Assembly: GCF_009755605.1 (NCBI RefSeq)
Contig: NZ_WPNZ01000001.1
Location: 744,001 to 808,000, forward strand
Direction of reading: 5' to 3'
DNA: 64,000 nucleotides
From: Streptomyces typhae
Lineage (GTDB): Bacteria > Actinomycetota > Actinomycetes > Streptomycetales > Streptomycetaceae
Shown here: piece after piece, positions 28,805 to 37,376 of the stretch
Position numbering within the stretch: position 1 is the first letter of the stretch
Layout of the letters: every line of letters begins with the position of its first letter
The notes under the pieces: model-generated
Databases searched by the model: none
Seen by the model: the letters and a program-made list of their open reading frames with translations, nothing else
What the model was told of the DNA's origin: nothing
Made by a program: the position numbers and the translations under genes

Positions 28805-29856
28805 CGGTGTACCCCCTCGGTGACGCCCGGGGCGCCCGGCACACCCGAGACGCCCGGGACACCCGGCGTGCCCGTGGTGCCCGGGGCCTGAGGCCGTACG
28901 AACTGGACCCCGGGCTCGTCGCGTACGAGGAAACGGTCCGGCGTCTCGACCGTGGACAGCTTGCGCAGCCACCAGAAGCCGAGCGCGAACAGGCCGCACA
29001 CGCAGGCGAGCACGAGCTGGCCGACGGGTGTGCCGTACGGCGAGACGAACTCGCGGTTGAAGATGGAGAGGCCGAGCACGAAGGCGATGGAGACGGCGAC
29101 CACGATCTGCACGGAGCGCCGGGTCGAGGCGCGCTGCGCCATCACGCGCTGGCGCATGTCGACCTCTTCGCGCGCCGACTTGGCGAGCGCGCCGAGGACC
29201 TGCCGCAGGCCGGGCCCGCGCAGCTTCGCGTTGAGGATCAGTGCCGCGACGATGATGTCGGCGGAGGCGTCGTCGATCTCGTCGGCGAGGATCTGCAGGG
29301 CCTCGGGCAGCGGCGTACGGGCCCGCAGCCGGTCGACGAGGGCGTCGAGGTGCGGCCGCAGGACGGGTGCCGCCGCGCGCGCGGAAGCCGGAATGGCCTG
29401 TTCCAGGCCGACGGCGCCCGCGATGGTGTCACGCAGCGACTCGGTCCAGGCGGCGAGGGCCTCCACGCGCTTCATCTGGAGGCGCTCCTCGGCGGCGCCG
29501 CCGAACAGCTTGTCCCAGAAGAAGACGAGGACGCCGGACGCGAGGCCCGCCACCGCCCACCGGGTGAGCAGCAGGACGACCAGGCCGACGCCGATGGCGA
29601 TCGAGCCGCGCCGGCCGACGAACCGGACGAGTTCGCTCATCCGCTCGCCGGCGCGCTGCTTCTCGTGGGCGGGCCTGGCGGGAAGTCCGCGTACGGCGAC
29701 CGCGAGCAGCGCGAGGCCGCCGCCGACGGCGACGCCGCAGGCGAGCCCGTACAGGACGGGAAGGGAGAACAGGCCTCCCATCGAACCGAGGGAACCCATG
29801 CTGAGTGCGTGCATGCCGTCCGCGTGCACACTGAGTGTGTTCATGCCGTGCGTCAC
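28801..29856 (-). CDS. TadB-like inner-membrane platform protein
   Basis: The TadC partner, about 351 residues: helix near 30-50, two close helices near 80-115, an F domain (AIPASARAAAPVLRPHLDAL ... LPEALQILADEIDDASAD), then two C-terminal helices near 255-300. The last 25 residues are a Gly-x-Pro, collagen-like tail (TPGVPGVSGVPGAPGV) with matching DNA repeats. GTG 29856 overlaps the CpaF stop (GTGA); ATG 29844 is the other candidate start. The repeat-rich lead (Met-Asn-Thr, His-Ala) looks variable. Confidence 0.82.
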   Translation of the reverse strand: MTHGMNTLSVHADGMHALSMGSLGSMGGLFSLPVLYGLACGVAVGGGLALLAVAVRGLPARPAHEKQRAGERMSELVRFVGRRGSIAIGVGLVVLLLTRWAVAGLASGVLVFFWDKLFGGAAEERLQMKRVEALAAWTESLRDTIAGAVGLEQAIPASARAAAPVLRPHLDALVDRLRARTPLPEALQILADEIDDASADIIVAALILNAKLRGPGLRQVLGALAKSAREEVDMRQRVMAQRASTRRSVQIVVAVSIAFVLGLSIFNREFVSPYGTPVGQLVLACVCGLFALGFWWLRKLSTVETPDRFLVRDEPGVQFVRPQAPGTTGTPGVPGVSGVPGAPGVTEGVHR

Positions 29857-31160
29857 CCCCACTGCCCGGCGGGCCGGTAGCCGAAGGCGGCGAGGTCGTC
29901 CATGCAGGCGATCGGGGCGTGCGGGACGACGCTGCCGTCCGGTGCCTCGGCGAACACCTCGCTGGACAGGACCCGGCCGTCGACGCCGTTGACCTCGCGG
30001 ACGGAGGTCACCATGCGCTGGAGCTTGCCGCCGGTCTGGTAGTTGTTGCGCCGCTGGATGAAGACGACGAAGTTCACCGCGCCCGCGACCAGCATCTGGC
30101 TGGCCTCGATGGGCAGCCGTTCGGCGGCCTGGAGCGCGTACGTCGAGATCCTGTTGAAGACCTCGCTGGAGCTGTTGGCGTGGATCGTGGACAGCGAGCC
30201 GTCGTTGCCCTGCGACATCGCGTTCAGCATGGTCACGATCTCGTCGCCGAGCACCTCGCCGACGATGACGCGGGAGGGGTTCATGCGCAGCGAGCGGCGT
30301 ACGAGTTCCGCCATGGAGATGGTGCCCTGGCCCTCGGAGTTGGGCAGCCGCTCCTCGAACGCCACGACGTTGGGGTGCAGGTCGGCGAAGGTGTCGAGGC
30401 CGAGTTCCAGGGCGCGCTCGACGGTGATGAGGCGTTCGTGCGGCGGGATCTCGTTGGCGAGGGCGCGCAGCAGCGTGGTCTTCCCGGCGTTGGTGGCGCC
30501 CGCGATCATGATGTTCTTGCGGGCCCGTACGGCGCAGGCGAGGAAGTGGGCGACGTCCGGGGTGAGCGTGCCGTTGCCGACCAGGTCGGACATGAACACC
30601 TTGCCCATGCGCGCGCGGCGGATGGACAGGGCGGGCCGCCGGGCCACGTCCATGACGGCGGAGAGCCGGGACCCGTCCGGAAGGCGCAGGTCGAGCTGCG
30701 GATTGGCGGAGTCGAAGGGGCGCGACGACAGCCCCGAGTAGGCGCCGAGGATCTGGATGAGCTCGATCAGTTCCTCGTCGGTCTCGGCGACCGGCTCGGC
30801 CTTGGTCTCGCGTCCGTCGGCGTAGCCCACGAAGACCTGGTCGCACCCGTTGATGTCGATGTTCTCGACCTCGGGGTCGTCCAGGAGCGGCTGGAGGCGG
30901 CCGACGCCGAAGAGCGCGGCGTGCACGGCGGCCGCGTACTGCTCCTCGGTCTCGGCGTCCAGCGGGGTGCGCCCGGAGTTGATCTCCGTACGGGCGTACT
31001 CCTCCAGGATCTGGGCGATGACGGCGCGGGCGTACTGCCGCTCGTCCTCGCTGGACATCGGGGTGACGCCGGAGACCTGGTCGAGGCGGCGCTGCTCGGC
31101 GATGCGGTCACCGGCGTCCTGCCGGAACCGCTTCACCAGCTGGTGGTCGACGGCGCTCAT
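29853..31160 (-). CDS. CpaF/TadA-type pilus assembly ATPase
   Basis: The hexameric secretion motor of the Tad pilus, 435 residues. An N-terminal helical domain is followed by the ATPase core: Walker A GATNAGKTTLLRALA near residue 225, the acidic ERALELGLD region, Walker B-like RVIVGEVLGDEIVTMLNAMS and the His-box STIHANSSSEV. NPQLDLRLPDGSRLSAV precedes the core as in the family. The Walker A reads ATNAGKT in place of the more common SGSGKT, with the Lys kept. ATG 31160 overlaps the TadZ stop (ATGA). Confidence 0.9.
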   Translation of the reverse strand: MSAVDHQLVKRFRQDAGDRIAEQRRLDQVSGVTPMSSEDERQYARAVIAQILEEYARTEINSGRTPLDAETEEQYAAAVHAALFGVGRLQPLLDDPEVENIDINGCDQVFVGYADGRETKAEPVAETDEELIELIQILGAYSGLSSRPFDSANPQLDLRLPDGSRLSAVMDVARRPALSIRRARMGKVFMSDLVGNGTLTPDVAHFLACAVRARKNIMIAGATNAGKTTLLRALANEIPPHERLITVERALELGLDTFADLHPNVVAFEERLPNSEGQGTISMAELVRRSLRMNPSRVIVGEVLGDEIVTMLNAMSQGNDGSLSTIHANSSSEVFNRISTYALQAAERLPIEASQMLVAGAVNFVVFIQRRNNYQTGGKLQRMVTSVREVNGVDGRVLSSEVFAEAPDGSVVPHAPIACMDDLAAFGYRPAGQWG

Positions 31161-31984
31161 CGCCCGGACCCCGCCGTCGGGCTCGCCCAGGCGGCGCCGT
31201 ACTGCTGGTACAGGTCGGCGGTGACCTTGCGCGCGGAGCGGATGAGCATCGACTTGTCGAGCCTGCCGCGCTTACGGCCCGCGAGCTGGTCGGCGCCCGC
31301 CGGGTCGTCGGCGAGCGTGCCGACGACCCGGGCTCCGGTCTGCGCGGCCATGAGCATCTCGTCGACCTGGTGTATCAGCTTGCCGGAGTTCGCCGGGTCG
31401 GCGATCAGGACGACGCCGACGAGCGGGGTCGCGAGGGCGGCGGCGCCACGCGGGCCGCCGTGCAGCCGGGTGGCGAGGGCCGCGGCCCGGTCCCGTACGC
31501 GGGCGATGGCCTCGGGCTCCGTACGCGAGATCAGCAGGACGAGCGCGGCGTGCGGGAACAGTTCGACGGCCGGGCTGTCCCCCGCGATCCGGCCGCAGTC
31601 GGCTATGACGTCGGCCGGGGCGTTCGGGGACTCGGCGAGCTGCGCGAAGGCGCGGCCGAGGGTGGGCCAGATCCCGGCGATCCCCGCGGCCTGCTCGGAC
31701 ATGCCGAGGCCCACGAGCACTTCGAGGCCGCCGGACAGCGGCTGGGCGTGGTCCCACAGCTGATCCGGTACGAGGCCGCGGCGCGCGGTCGCGGCGATGG
31801 ACAGCATGCCGGTGTTCGGGTTGAGCGGGCCGCCGTGCGCGGCGGCGCTGCGGTAGACGAGGTCGCCGCCCGCGGGGTCGGTCTCCGCGACGAGCACGCG
31901 CCGCGGCCACACCGCCGCGAGCGCGACGGCCGCGGTGGTGACGCCGGGGGAGCCTTTGTCGGCGGCGAGAGCGATGAGGGCCAT
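31157..31984 (-). CDS. CpaE/TadZ-like MinD-family ATPase
   Basis: A 275-residue MinD/ParA relative that would place the pilus machine. The first 20 residues carry a degenerate Walker A (DKGSPGVTT: the usual KGGVGKTT has become KGSPGVTT, keeping the front Lys but not the second). DPAGGDLVYR follows as switch I-like, and PADVIADCGRI as Walker B-like. No receiver domain is present, unlike Caulobacter CpaE. Loss of the second Lys suggests weak or absent ATP hydrolysis, as in other TadZ proteins. Seventeen bases follow the CpaB gene. Confidence 0.8.
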   Translation of the reverse strand: MALIALAADKGSPGVTTAAVALAAVWPRRVLVAETDPAGGDLVYRSAAAHGGPLNPNTGMLSIAATARRGLVPDQLWDHAQPLSGGLEVLVGLGMSEQAAGIAGIWPTLGRAFAQLAESPNAPADVIADCGRIAGDSPAVELFPHAALVLLISRTEPEAIARVRDRAAALATRLHGGPRGAAALATPLVGVVLIADPANSGKLIHQVDEMLMAAQTGARVVGTLADDPAGADQLAGRKRGRLDKSMLIRSARKVTADLYQQYGAAWASPTAGSGR

Positions 31985-32001
31985 GTCTGCTCTGCTCGCC
32001 T

Positions 32002-32727
32002 CTAGTTGCCGTTGCCGGGAACGATCGCCACGGCCACCTCGCCGAGCGAGGCGGAGCTGGTGACCGCGGCGACGTCGTCGTTGTCGACGAGCACGGTGAT
32101 GCTCAGGTTGCCGGTGCTGATGGTGGCGTCCGCCTTGTTGTTCACGAGGCCGACGCGTGCGTCCGCGACCAGCGGGGTCCGCCCGGAGGAGCTGCCGGTG
32201 CCACTGCCCTTGTCGCTGCTGGAGCTGGAGCCGTTGGCGGCGACGCGGTAGAGGGCGACCGTGTCGCCCTGCTTCAGAGTGGAGGGGTACTGGCCCTCCT
32301 TCAGGGCGAGGCCCACGGAGGCCTTGCCGGTGGGCAGGCCGCCCTTGTCGTCGAACATCTCGCCGACGATGACCGTGCCCGGGTAGAGGCTGCTCTTGGC
32401 CTTGAGCTTCTTCAGCGCGCCGAACTGCGACTCCTTGATGTAGTGCAGTCCGGAGTCCTCGTTGACCATGACCGTGCTGACCTTGTCACGCGTCACCGAC
32501 TCACCGGCCGAGATCTTCTGCGTCACCTTCAGGACCTCGATGCGGTCCCCCGCGCGCAGCACGAGCACGGTGGCGCCGAGCGCGCCGACCAGGATGAGCA
32601 GAACGGCGAGTGCCGCCAGCGCGGGTTTGCGCTCGCGAGGCGCGGTGGGAAGACGTTCACCGACCCCGGCCTGAACCGGCACGGCGGAACGGTTGGCGCC
32701 CGCCCCCGTACGCTCCTGGATCTTCAC
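32002..32727 (-). CDS. CpaB/RcpC-like SAF-domain protein
   Basis: A 241-residue protein heading the tad transcription unit. A basic N-terminus, one helix (ALAVLLILVGALGATVLVLRAGD, about 37-59), then a SAF domain (LKVTQKISAGESVTRDKVST ... YPGTVIVGEMF) and a beta-rich C-terminal part interrupted by a Ser-rich insert (SSSSSDKGSGTGSSSG). CpaB proteins sit outside the membrane and bind peptidoglycan in Gram-negatives; a wall-linked role here is inferred. The ATG is at 32727. Confidence 0.78.
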   Translation of the reverse strand: MKIQERTGAGANRSAVPVQAGVGERLPTAPRERKPALAALAVLLILVGALGATVLVLRAGDRIEVLKVTQKISAGESVTRDKVSTVMVNEDSGLHYIKESQFGALKKLKAKSSLYPGTVIVGEMFDDKGGLPTGKASVGLALKEGQYPSTLKQGDTVALYRVAANGSSSSSDKGSGTGSSSGRTPLVADARVGLVNNKADATISTGNLSITVLVDNDDVAAVTSSASLGEVAVAIVPGNGN

Positions 32728-33223
32728 GCAACCGCTCCCCGTACGACCAAGAAAAATCCGTCATTTGAGACACATGAATCCGCCTCGGCCGGGGTTCCAT
32801 CGGCCCGTCGGCCCCAGGCGCAGTGTCAAGCCATCGCACCGTATCAGCAGCACATAAGGCCCTCAAGGCGCGTTATGGATCGCGAAGCACAGCCGCTTCA
32901 TCGTTACTCACACGCAATACGAGGCCCTCGGTTCCCACGTCACCGAGAGCACCCCACTCCACCTCTGCGTGTGCACTAGCGAACCAACTGCCTTTGCGTG
33001 CAACACGCCATGCGACGACTTCACGCCATCCTCTCCCCCGTGTCGTCCCGGACCGCGACCCCGTACGGCGATCCGTCGGACATCAGGACGACGTCAGACG
33101 GGGCGCGGGTGGTTCCCGTGACGGGAGTCGCGCCCCGGGTGCGCCGGGAGGGAAGGGGCCCACGCACCGGGAGGTACACCGCGGGAACGCCACACCTTCG
33201 CAGAATCTCCGCACAAATTTGCG
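32728..33223. other. Intergenic region upstream of the tad operon
   Basis: About 500 bases with several open frames on both strands, none with a ribosome site or a recognisable product. It lies between the cpaB start and the end of the ABC permease gene, so it should carry the tad promoter on the minus strand; the local base composition near 32750-32780 is more AT-rich (AAAAATCCGTCATTTGAG). No palindrome stands out. Confidence 0.4.
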
Positions 33224-33345
33224 CCTTCCCAATCGGGGAGCGGTGGCCTTGCCGATCGGGGAGCGAGGCCCTTGCCGATCAGGGAGCGGGGCCCTTGCCG
33301 ATCGGGCGGCGGCCCCCTCTTCCGACAGGGCGCCCCACCCTTCTC
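33224..33345. repeat. Tandem GCCGATCGGGGAGCG repeats, about 5 degenerate copies
   Basis: Units of about 26 bases with the core CTTGCCGATCGGGGAGCGGG, best conserved in the first three, degrading toward the permease gene. The last partial unit includes the permease stop codon. Confidence 0.75.
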
Positions 33346-35632
33346 AATCGGGTCGCGGCACCCACGAGGCCGCGCGTCCGGCGGCGACGGCCCCGCCGAC
33401 GAGCGTGGCGATCAGGGCGGTCAGTACCGTGCCCGCCGACATGGCCGCCAGCAGCGGCCAGGACACCTCACCGCCGTAGGCTCCGCCCGTCACCGGCTGG
33501 ACCAGGACGAGATGGACGCCGACGCCGACGGTGCCCGCCGCGCAGAGCGGTGCGCCCACGGCCCACACCGCGGTCCGGTGGAACACCCGCCGGTCCCCGG
33601 TGAGGACGTTCAGCGGCGCCAGTGTCCGGGCCAGCCGCAGGAACTGCGCGGTGGCCGCGACCGCCATGGCCAGGAGCAGGACCGCGGCACCGAGGGCTCC
33701 GAGGAACGGGATCCACCGTGACTGGTGGCTGAGTTCGGAGGGCTGTTCCGTACTCTCGCGCAGCCCTTGCACGGCGGCCTTCGCGGACAGGTGCAGGTGT
33801 GCGGCGCGCTTGACGGCCGGCAGGTCGAGGCGGGAGCCACCGGGTGCGAAGACCAGCGCCCGCAGCCCTTCGCCCCGGGTGAGCGGCTGAACGGGCCCGG
33901 ACCGCACGAGGACGGGCTCCCCGGCGGGCCCCGGACCCGCGCCGCGCACCCGCCGTTCGAGATCGCCGAGGGCCACCTGCCGCTGCTTGCCCCGCGGCGG
34001 ACACGGCAGGTCGAGGAGGGCCAGGTCACGGCACGGCGCCTGCATGACACGCACCGTCTCCGGCCCCTCGCCCTCCTGCCCCAGGGCGACGACCCGCGCC
34101 GTCCGGGGCAGCGAGGACCGGAACGCCGGGGGCAGTTCGCCCGCGTGGGTCGACTGGACGAGGGCCGCGCTCTCGGCGGCCGTGCCCGGCGTCCGCTCGT
34201 GACCGGGCATGACGGACAGCAGGCTGGACAGGATCTGCGCCTGCCCGAGGACGCCGACGGCGACCACGAGCACCGCCACCAGACGGACCACGGCGGCCGG
34301 TCGCGCGGCCATGGTCCGCACGGCGATCAGGAGGGCGGGGTTGCCCTGGTGCCGCGCGGAGCCCGCGGCCTTCCTGCTCCACCGCCCCGCGCCCCAGCCG
34401 AGGACCCACGGGAGCGTCGCCCACACTCCTGCCACCGCGAAGAGGTAGGCGACGGCCGAGCGCTGCGCCCCGCCGAGGAGCGGACCCGAGAACATCGCCA
34501 GGAGCACGAAGACGGGGAACGCGCCGAGGGCGAGGAGCCGCAGCGGGCCCGCCTGCGCGCTCGTGGGTCGGTTCGACCGCGCCCCGGAGCGGCGGGTGGG
34601 GGCGGGCCGCAGCAGCAGGACCAGGCCGAGTGCCGTCAGCGCCGCGAGCCCCATGGCCGCGGAGAGGGCCGCGGTTCCCGCACGGGCGTCCGCCGCGGCC
34701 AAGGTGTAGCCGATCCACGGCAGTCGGACGTCGTACAGGAGCGCCGGTACGAGTGCTGCTCCGGCGAGCAGCGTCCCGAGCGCGACGGGAAGCGCGGCGC
34801 CCCCGAGATCCACGCACAGCCGGGCGCCGCGGCCTGCTCCCAGTGCGTCGAGGAGGGCGTCCCTGCGGTCCCTGCCCGCGGCGCCGGTACGGGCGGCCGC
34901 GACGACCAGGGCCAGCGCGGGCAGCCCGAGCAGCACGGCGAGCAGGGCCCACATCGCCGTCCTCTCACCGACGACCCGCAGGTCGCCGAAGGGGATCCAG
35001 TGCCCGCCGTAGCCGGTGATCCTCTCCAGGTCCGCCGTCCGGAGCAGGTCGGCCGTGGGCCTGACGTACGCGAGGCGCTCGCCGGGGGACGCCAGGCCCG
35101 CGCCGTCGATCCTCCCGGCCACCTTCCCGTACCGGTGGGCGAGGTCCTCGGCACGCGGCGCCTCGGCCAGCGCAGGGGACAGCAGGACCTCGCCGGGAGC
35201 GGGCCAGTGGCCGACGCCCGGCGGCAGCGGCGCGTCGTCCGTCAGCGGTGCGATCACCACCACGGTGAACTGACGGCCCCCGTAGGAGTCCCAGTAGCGG
35301 CTCCACAGGGCTTTCGCCTGCTCACCCCGCTCGGCGAGGGCCGGGGTCCGGGCGGCGCCGCGTGCCTCGCGGCCGTCCCAGGCCGCCGACGCGAGGACGA
35401 ACGAGCAGAAGGTGAGAGCGAGTACCGCGGAGGCGAGCAGCAGCGCGCCGAAGCGCGTACGTCCCGCCTCGGCGCCCTTGTGGGACGCGTGCCCCAGGCG
35501 CAGCAACTGCCAGGCGAGACGCCGCCCGCCCGGCACCGCGCCGCGCGCTCCCGAGCCCTGATCGCGCGTTCCCGCGTCCATGCCGTGCGTTCCCGCGTCC
35601 CCGCCGCGCGTTCCCGTGCTGCCGCCCGTCAC
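33344..35632 (-). CDS. FtsX-type ABC transporter permease
   Basis: A 762-residue MacB/FtsX-like permease. The N-terminus has Gly/Thr/Asp repeats (GTRGGDAGTHGMDAGTRDQG) coded by imperfect DNA repeats, then helix 1 (FGALLLASAVLALTFCSFVL, about 62-82), a large extracytoplasmic domain, a run of helices from 225 to 430, a second outside loop and four helices at the end (about 640-755). It overlaps the ATPase gene stop (GTGA), so the pair forms one exporter. The substrate is unknown; a toxin or peptide is a common cargo for this class. The final residues lie in a tandem repeat. Confidence 0.8.
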   Translation of the reverse strand: MTGGSTGTRGGDAGTHGMDAGTRDQGSGARGAVPGGRRLAWQLLRLGHASHKGAEAGRTRFGALLLASAVLALTFCSFVLASAAWDGREARGAARTPALAERGEQAKALWSRYWDSYGGRQFTVVVIAPLTDDAPLPPGVGHWPAPGEVLLSPALAEAPRAEDLAHRYGKVAGRIDGAGLASPGERLAYVRPTADLLRTADLERITGYGGHWIPFGDLRVVGERTAMWALLAVLLGLPALALVVAAARTGAAGRDRRDALLDALGAGRGARLCVDLGGAALPVALGTLLAGAALVPALLYDVRLPWIGYTLAAADARAGTAALSAAMGLAALTALGLVLLLRPAPTRRSGARSNRPTSAQAGPLRLLALGAFPVFVLLAMFSGPLLGGAQRSAVAYLFAVAGVWATLPWVLGWGAGRWSRKAAGSARHQGNPALLIAVRTMAARPAAVVRLVAVLVVAVGVLGQAQILSSLLSVMPGHERTPGTAAESAALVQSTHAGELPPAFRSSLPRTARVVALGQEGEGPETVRVMQAPCRDLALLDLPCPPRGKQRQVALGDLERRVRGAGPGPAGEPVLVRSGPVQPLTRGEGLRALVFAPGGSRLDLPAVKRAAHLHLSAKAAVQGLRESTEQPSELSHQSRWIPFLGALGAAVLLLAMAVAATAQFLRLARTLAPLNVLTGDRRVFHRTAVWAVGAPLCAAGTVGVGVHLVLVQPVTGGAYGGEVSWPLLAAMSAGTVLTALIATLVGGAVAAGRAASWVPRPD

Positions 35633-36318
35633 GGCGCCGCCGTCAGGCTGCCGTCGGCCAGCTTCAGCGTGCGGTCCGCGCGCCGGGCCGTCTCGGGGTC
35701 GTGGGTGACGACGAGCAGGGCGCAGTTCCGGGCCCTGGGCAGGTCGAAGAGGAGGTCTGCGACGTGGTCCCGGTTCCCTGCGTCCAGTGCTCCGGTCGGT
35801 TCGTCGGCAAGGAGCAGCGCCGGTTCGCCGATCAGCGCACGGGCGACCGCGACGCGCTGGCGTTCACCGCCGGACAGTTCACCGGTGAGCACGCCATCGG
35901 CCCGCACGCCGAGCTGCGCGAGGAGTTCACCGCCGCGCCGGTAGGCGTCCTCGCGCGGGACGCCGTCGAGGAGCGCGGCGATCGCGACGTTCTCCACCGG
36001 GGACAGCTCCGGCAGCAGCTCACCGAACTGGAAGACCATTCCGATGTTCTGCCGGCGGTGCCGGGAGAGCCGTCGGCCTCTCATCCCGGCCATGTCCTCG
36101 CCCGCCACCAGGACCTTTCCCGCTGTCGGCGGGAGCAGTCCGAGCACGAGGGACAACAGGGAACTCTTGCCCGATCCGGAGGGCCCGGTGACGGCGACGG
36201 ACTCACCGGCCGGCACCGCCAGGTCCACGCGGTCCAGGAGCGTTCTGTTGTCGATCTCGTAGGTGAGACCTGCGATGTCCAGCGGCGGGGAGGAGAGTGT
36301 CGAGGAGGGGGGTGTCAC
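35629..36318 (-). CDS. ABC transporter ATP-binding protein (LolD/MacB-like)
   Basis: A 229-residue ATPase partner of the permease. Walker A GPSGSGKSSLL, Q-loop in MVFQFGELLPELSPVENV, signature LSGGERQRVAVARAL, Walker B ALLLADEPTGALD and the switch His in VVTHD are all intact. The GTG at 36318 was chosen because the next start upstream would place the leader across the terminator hairpin at 36350-36379; the ribosome site (AAGAAGG) is weak. Family position near FtsX permeases indicates lipoprotein or peptide export. Confidence 0.85.
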   Translation of the reverse strand: MTPPSSTLSSPPLDIAGLTYEIDNRTLLDRVDLAVPAGESVAVTGPSGSGKSSLLSLVLGLLPPTAGKVLVAGEDMAGMRGRRLSRHRRQNIGMVFQFGELLPELSPVENVAIAALLDGVPREDAYRRGGELLAQLGVRADGVLTGELSGGERQRVAVARALIGEPALLLADEPTGALDAGNRDHVADLLFDLPRARNCALLVVTHDPETARRADRTLKLADGSLTAAP

Positions 36319-36349
36319 GGATTCTTGTCTGCCTTCTTGGGATACAGAG

Positions 36350-36379
36350 CTGCCCGGGGCTCTCGTGCGCCCCGGGCAG
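36350..36379 (-). terminator. Terminator of the small secreted-protein gene
   Basis: A perfect 11-bp stem (CTGCCCGGGGC and its complement) with an 8-base loop, 24 bases beyond the stop at 36404 and just before the ABC operon start. Confidence 0.75.
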
Positions 36380-36403
36380 GTCACATCGGACCGACCGGCT
36401 CGG

Positions 36404-36790
36404 TCAGTCGCCGGTGACGATGTGGTCGTCGCTCCACCAGCGCCCGCAGTCGTCGGGCCAGTTGTTGATGACGACGCAGGCGCGGGCGTCCCAGACCTTG
36501 CTGCCGACGCCGCTGTAGGTCTTCTTCCCGGCCCCCTTCTTGTTCCAGAGGGTGAACTTCTTGGTGCCGTGGGCCGCGCGGTTGTACTCCGCCTTCACGG
36601 ACCGCCCGTCGGCCTTGCGGTCGGCCAGACCGATCTTGCTGTTGGTGCCGTAGCTCCACGCGGCGGCGTAACCGCCGTTCGAGGACTCCACGGAGATGTC
36701 CTGCGCGACGGCCAGGGTCGACCCCGCCGCTATCGCCATACCGGCAGCCACCACGGCGATCCGCGAGACGGACCTGCTGCGTATCGACAT
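36404..36790 (-). CDS. Small secreted protein of unknown function
   Basis: A 128-residue protein with a clear signal peptide (MSIRSRSVSRIAVVAAGMAI then AAGSTLAVAQ). The mature part of about 95 residues is rich in Gly, Lys and Trp, with two cysteines (DARACVV and DDCGRW) that may form a bridge, and no recognised domain. ATG 36790 is chosen, with GGGGGA upstream; ATG 36808 in the same frame would add six residues. It lies 82 bases after the candidate immunity gene, same strand, so it could be part of the Rhs unit, but its own tandem-repeat leader suggests separate control. Confidence 0.6.
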   Translation of the reverse strand: MSIRSRSVSRIAVVAAGMAIAAGSTLAVAQDISVESSNGGYAAAWSYGTNSKIGLADRKADGRSVKAEYNRAAHGTKKFTLWNKKGAGKKTYSGVGSKVWDARACVVINNWPDDCGRWWSDDHIVTGD

Positions 36791-36809
36791 TGCGTTCAAT
36801 TCCCCCATC

Positions 36810-36843
36810 ATCATGTGTAGCAAATCATCATGTGTAGCAAATC
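36810..36843. repeat. 17-bp direct repeat, two copies
   Basis: ATCATGTGTAGCAAATC twice in tandem (36810-36826, 36827-36843), in the short gap before the small secreted-protein gene. It is AT-rich against the surroundings and may be part of a promoter or binding site. Confidence 0.8.
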
Positions 36844-36872
36844 GTCCGCACCCCCGATGGGGTGGGATTCCG

Positions 36873-37376
36873 TCAGCGGAGGTCGTACGAAAGGTTTTCG
36901 CGTGCCACCCGCTGGACGCTTTTGAGCCTGGCGTCCTCTTCCGGGAAGAGTTCGAGCATTTCGTAGGCGTAGGACGCCGCCTCGATGGAACGGCCCGAGC
37001 AGATTTCCTCGTAGAGGATCCAGGAGCCGCCGCGGACCACGTCGAGGCACTCCTCGGCGATGTCGTCCTGCTCGCCGTGGACCAGAGCGTGCAGGACCCA
37101 CATGAGCTGGTGCCGGTGCGCGTGCGGGGCGCCCGCCGCGAGCGCCGCCATGACCATGGAGGCCGTGGCCACGGCGGGCCGCATGAGGTTCGACTGCACC
37201 AAGGCGTGCTGGTCCGCCCAGCCCTCCCCCGGGTCCTCCGGAGGCGGACCGCCCAGGGAGCGGAGGAAGTCCCGGGGAATGTGCTCGGCCGACCTGAGGC
37301 ACCCGCACGTCATACCCGCCCAATGATGCCGCGAGATTTCCAGCCGCAAGAGATCAAAAGAATTCACTGCCGTCAT
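36873..37376 (-). CDS. Candidate immunity protein for the Rhs deaminase toxin
   Basis: A 167-residue protein I do not recognise. The sequence is mostly helical and soluble, with two Cys near the start (TCGCL), a WADQHALVQSN stretch and an acidic second half (HGEQDDIAEECLDVV, ELFPEEDARLK). The ATG at 37376 overlaps the Rhs stop codon (ATGA), the usual sign of a polymorphic toxin paired with its inhibitor. Its acidic character fits binding to a basic toxin surface. No signal peptide is present, so it acts in the cytoplasm. The immunity role is inferred from position only. Confidence 0.6.
   Translation of the reverse strand: MTAVNSFDLLRLEISRHHWAGMTCGCLRSAEHIPRDFLRSLGGPPPEDPGEGWADQHALVQSNLMRPAVATASMVMAALAAGAPHAHRHQLMWVLHALVHGEQDDIAEECLDVVRGGSWILYEEICSGRSIEAASYAYEMLELFPEEDARLKSVQRVARENLSYDLR

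Noticed and set aside
32823..33721. Small genes in the gap before the tad operon
   Set aside because: Several overlapping frames exist but none has a ribosome site or conserved-looking sequence, and they run through the tandem repeats.
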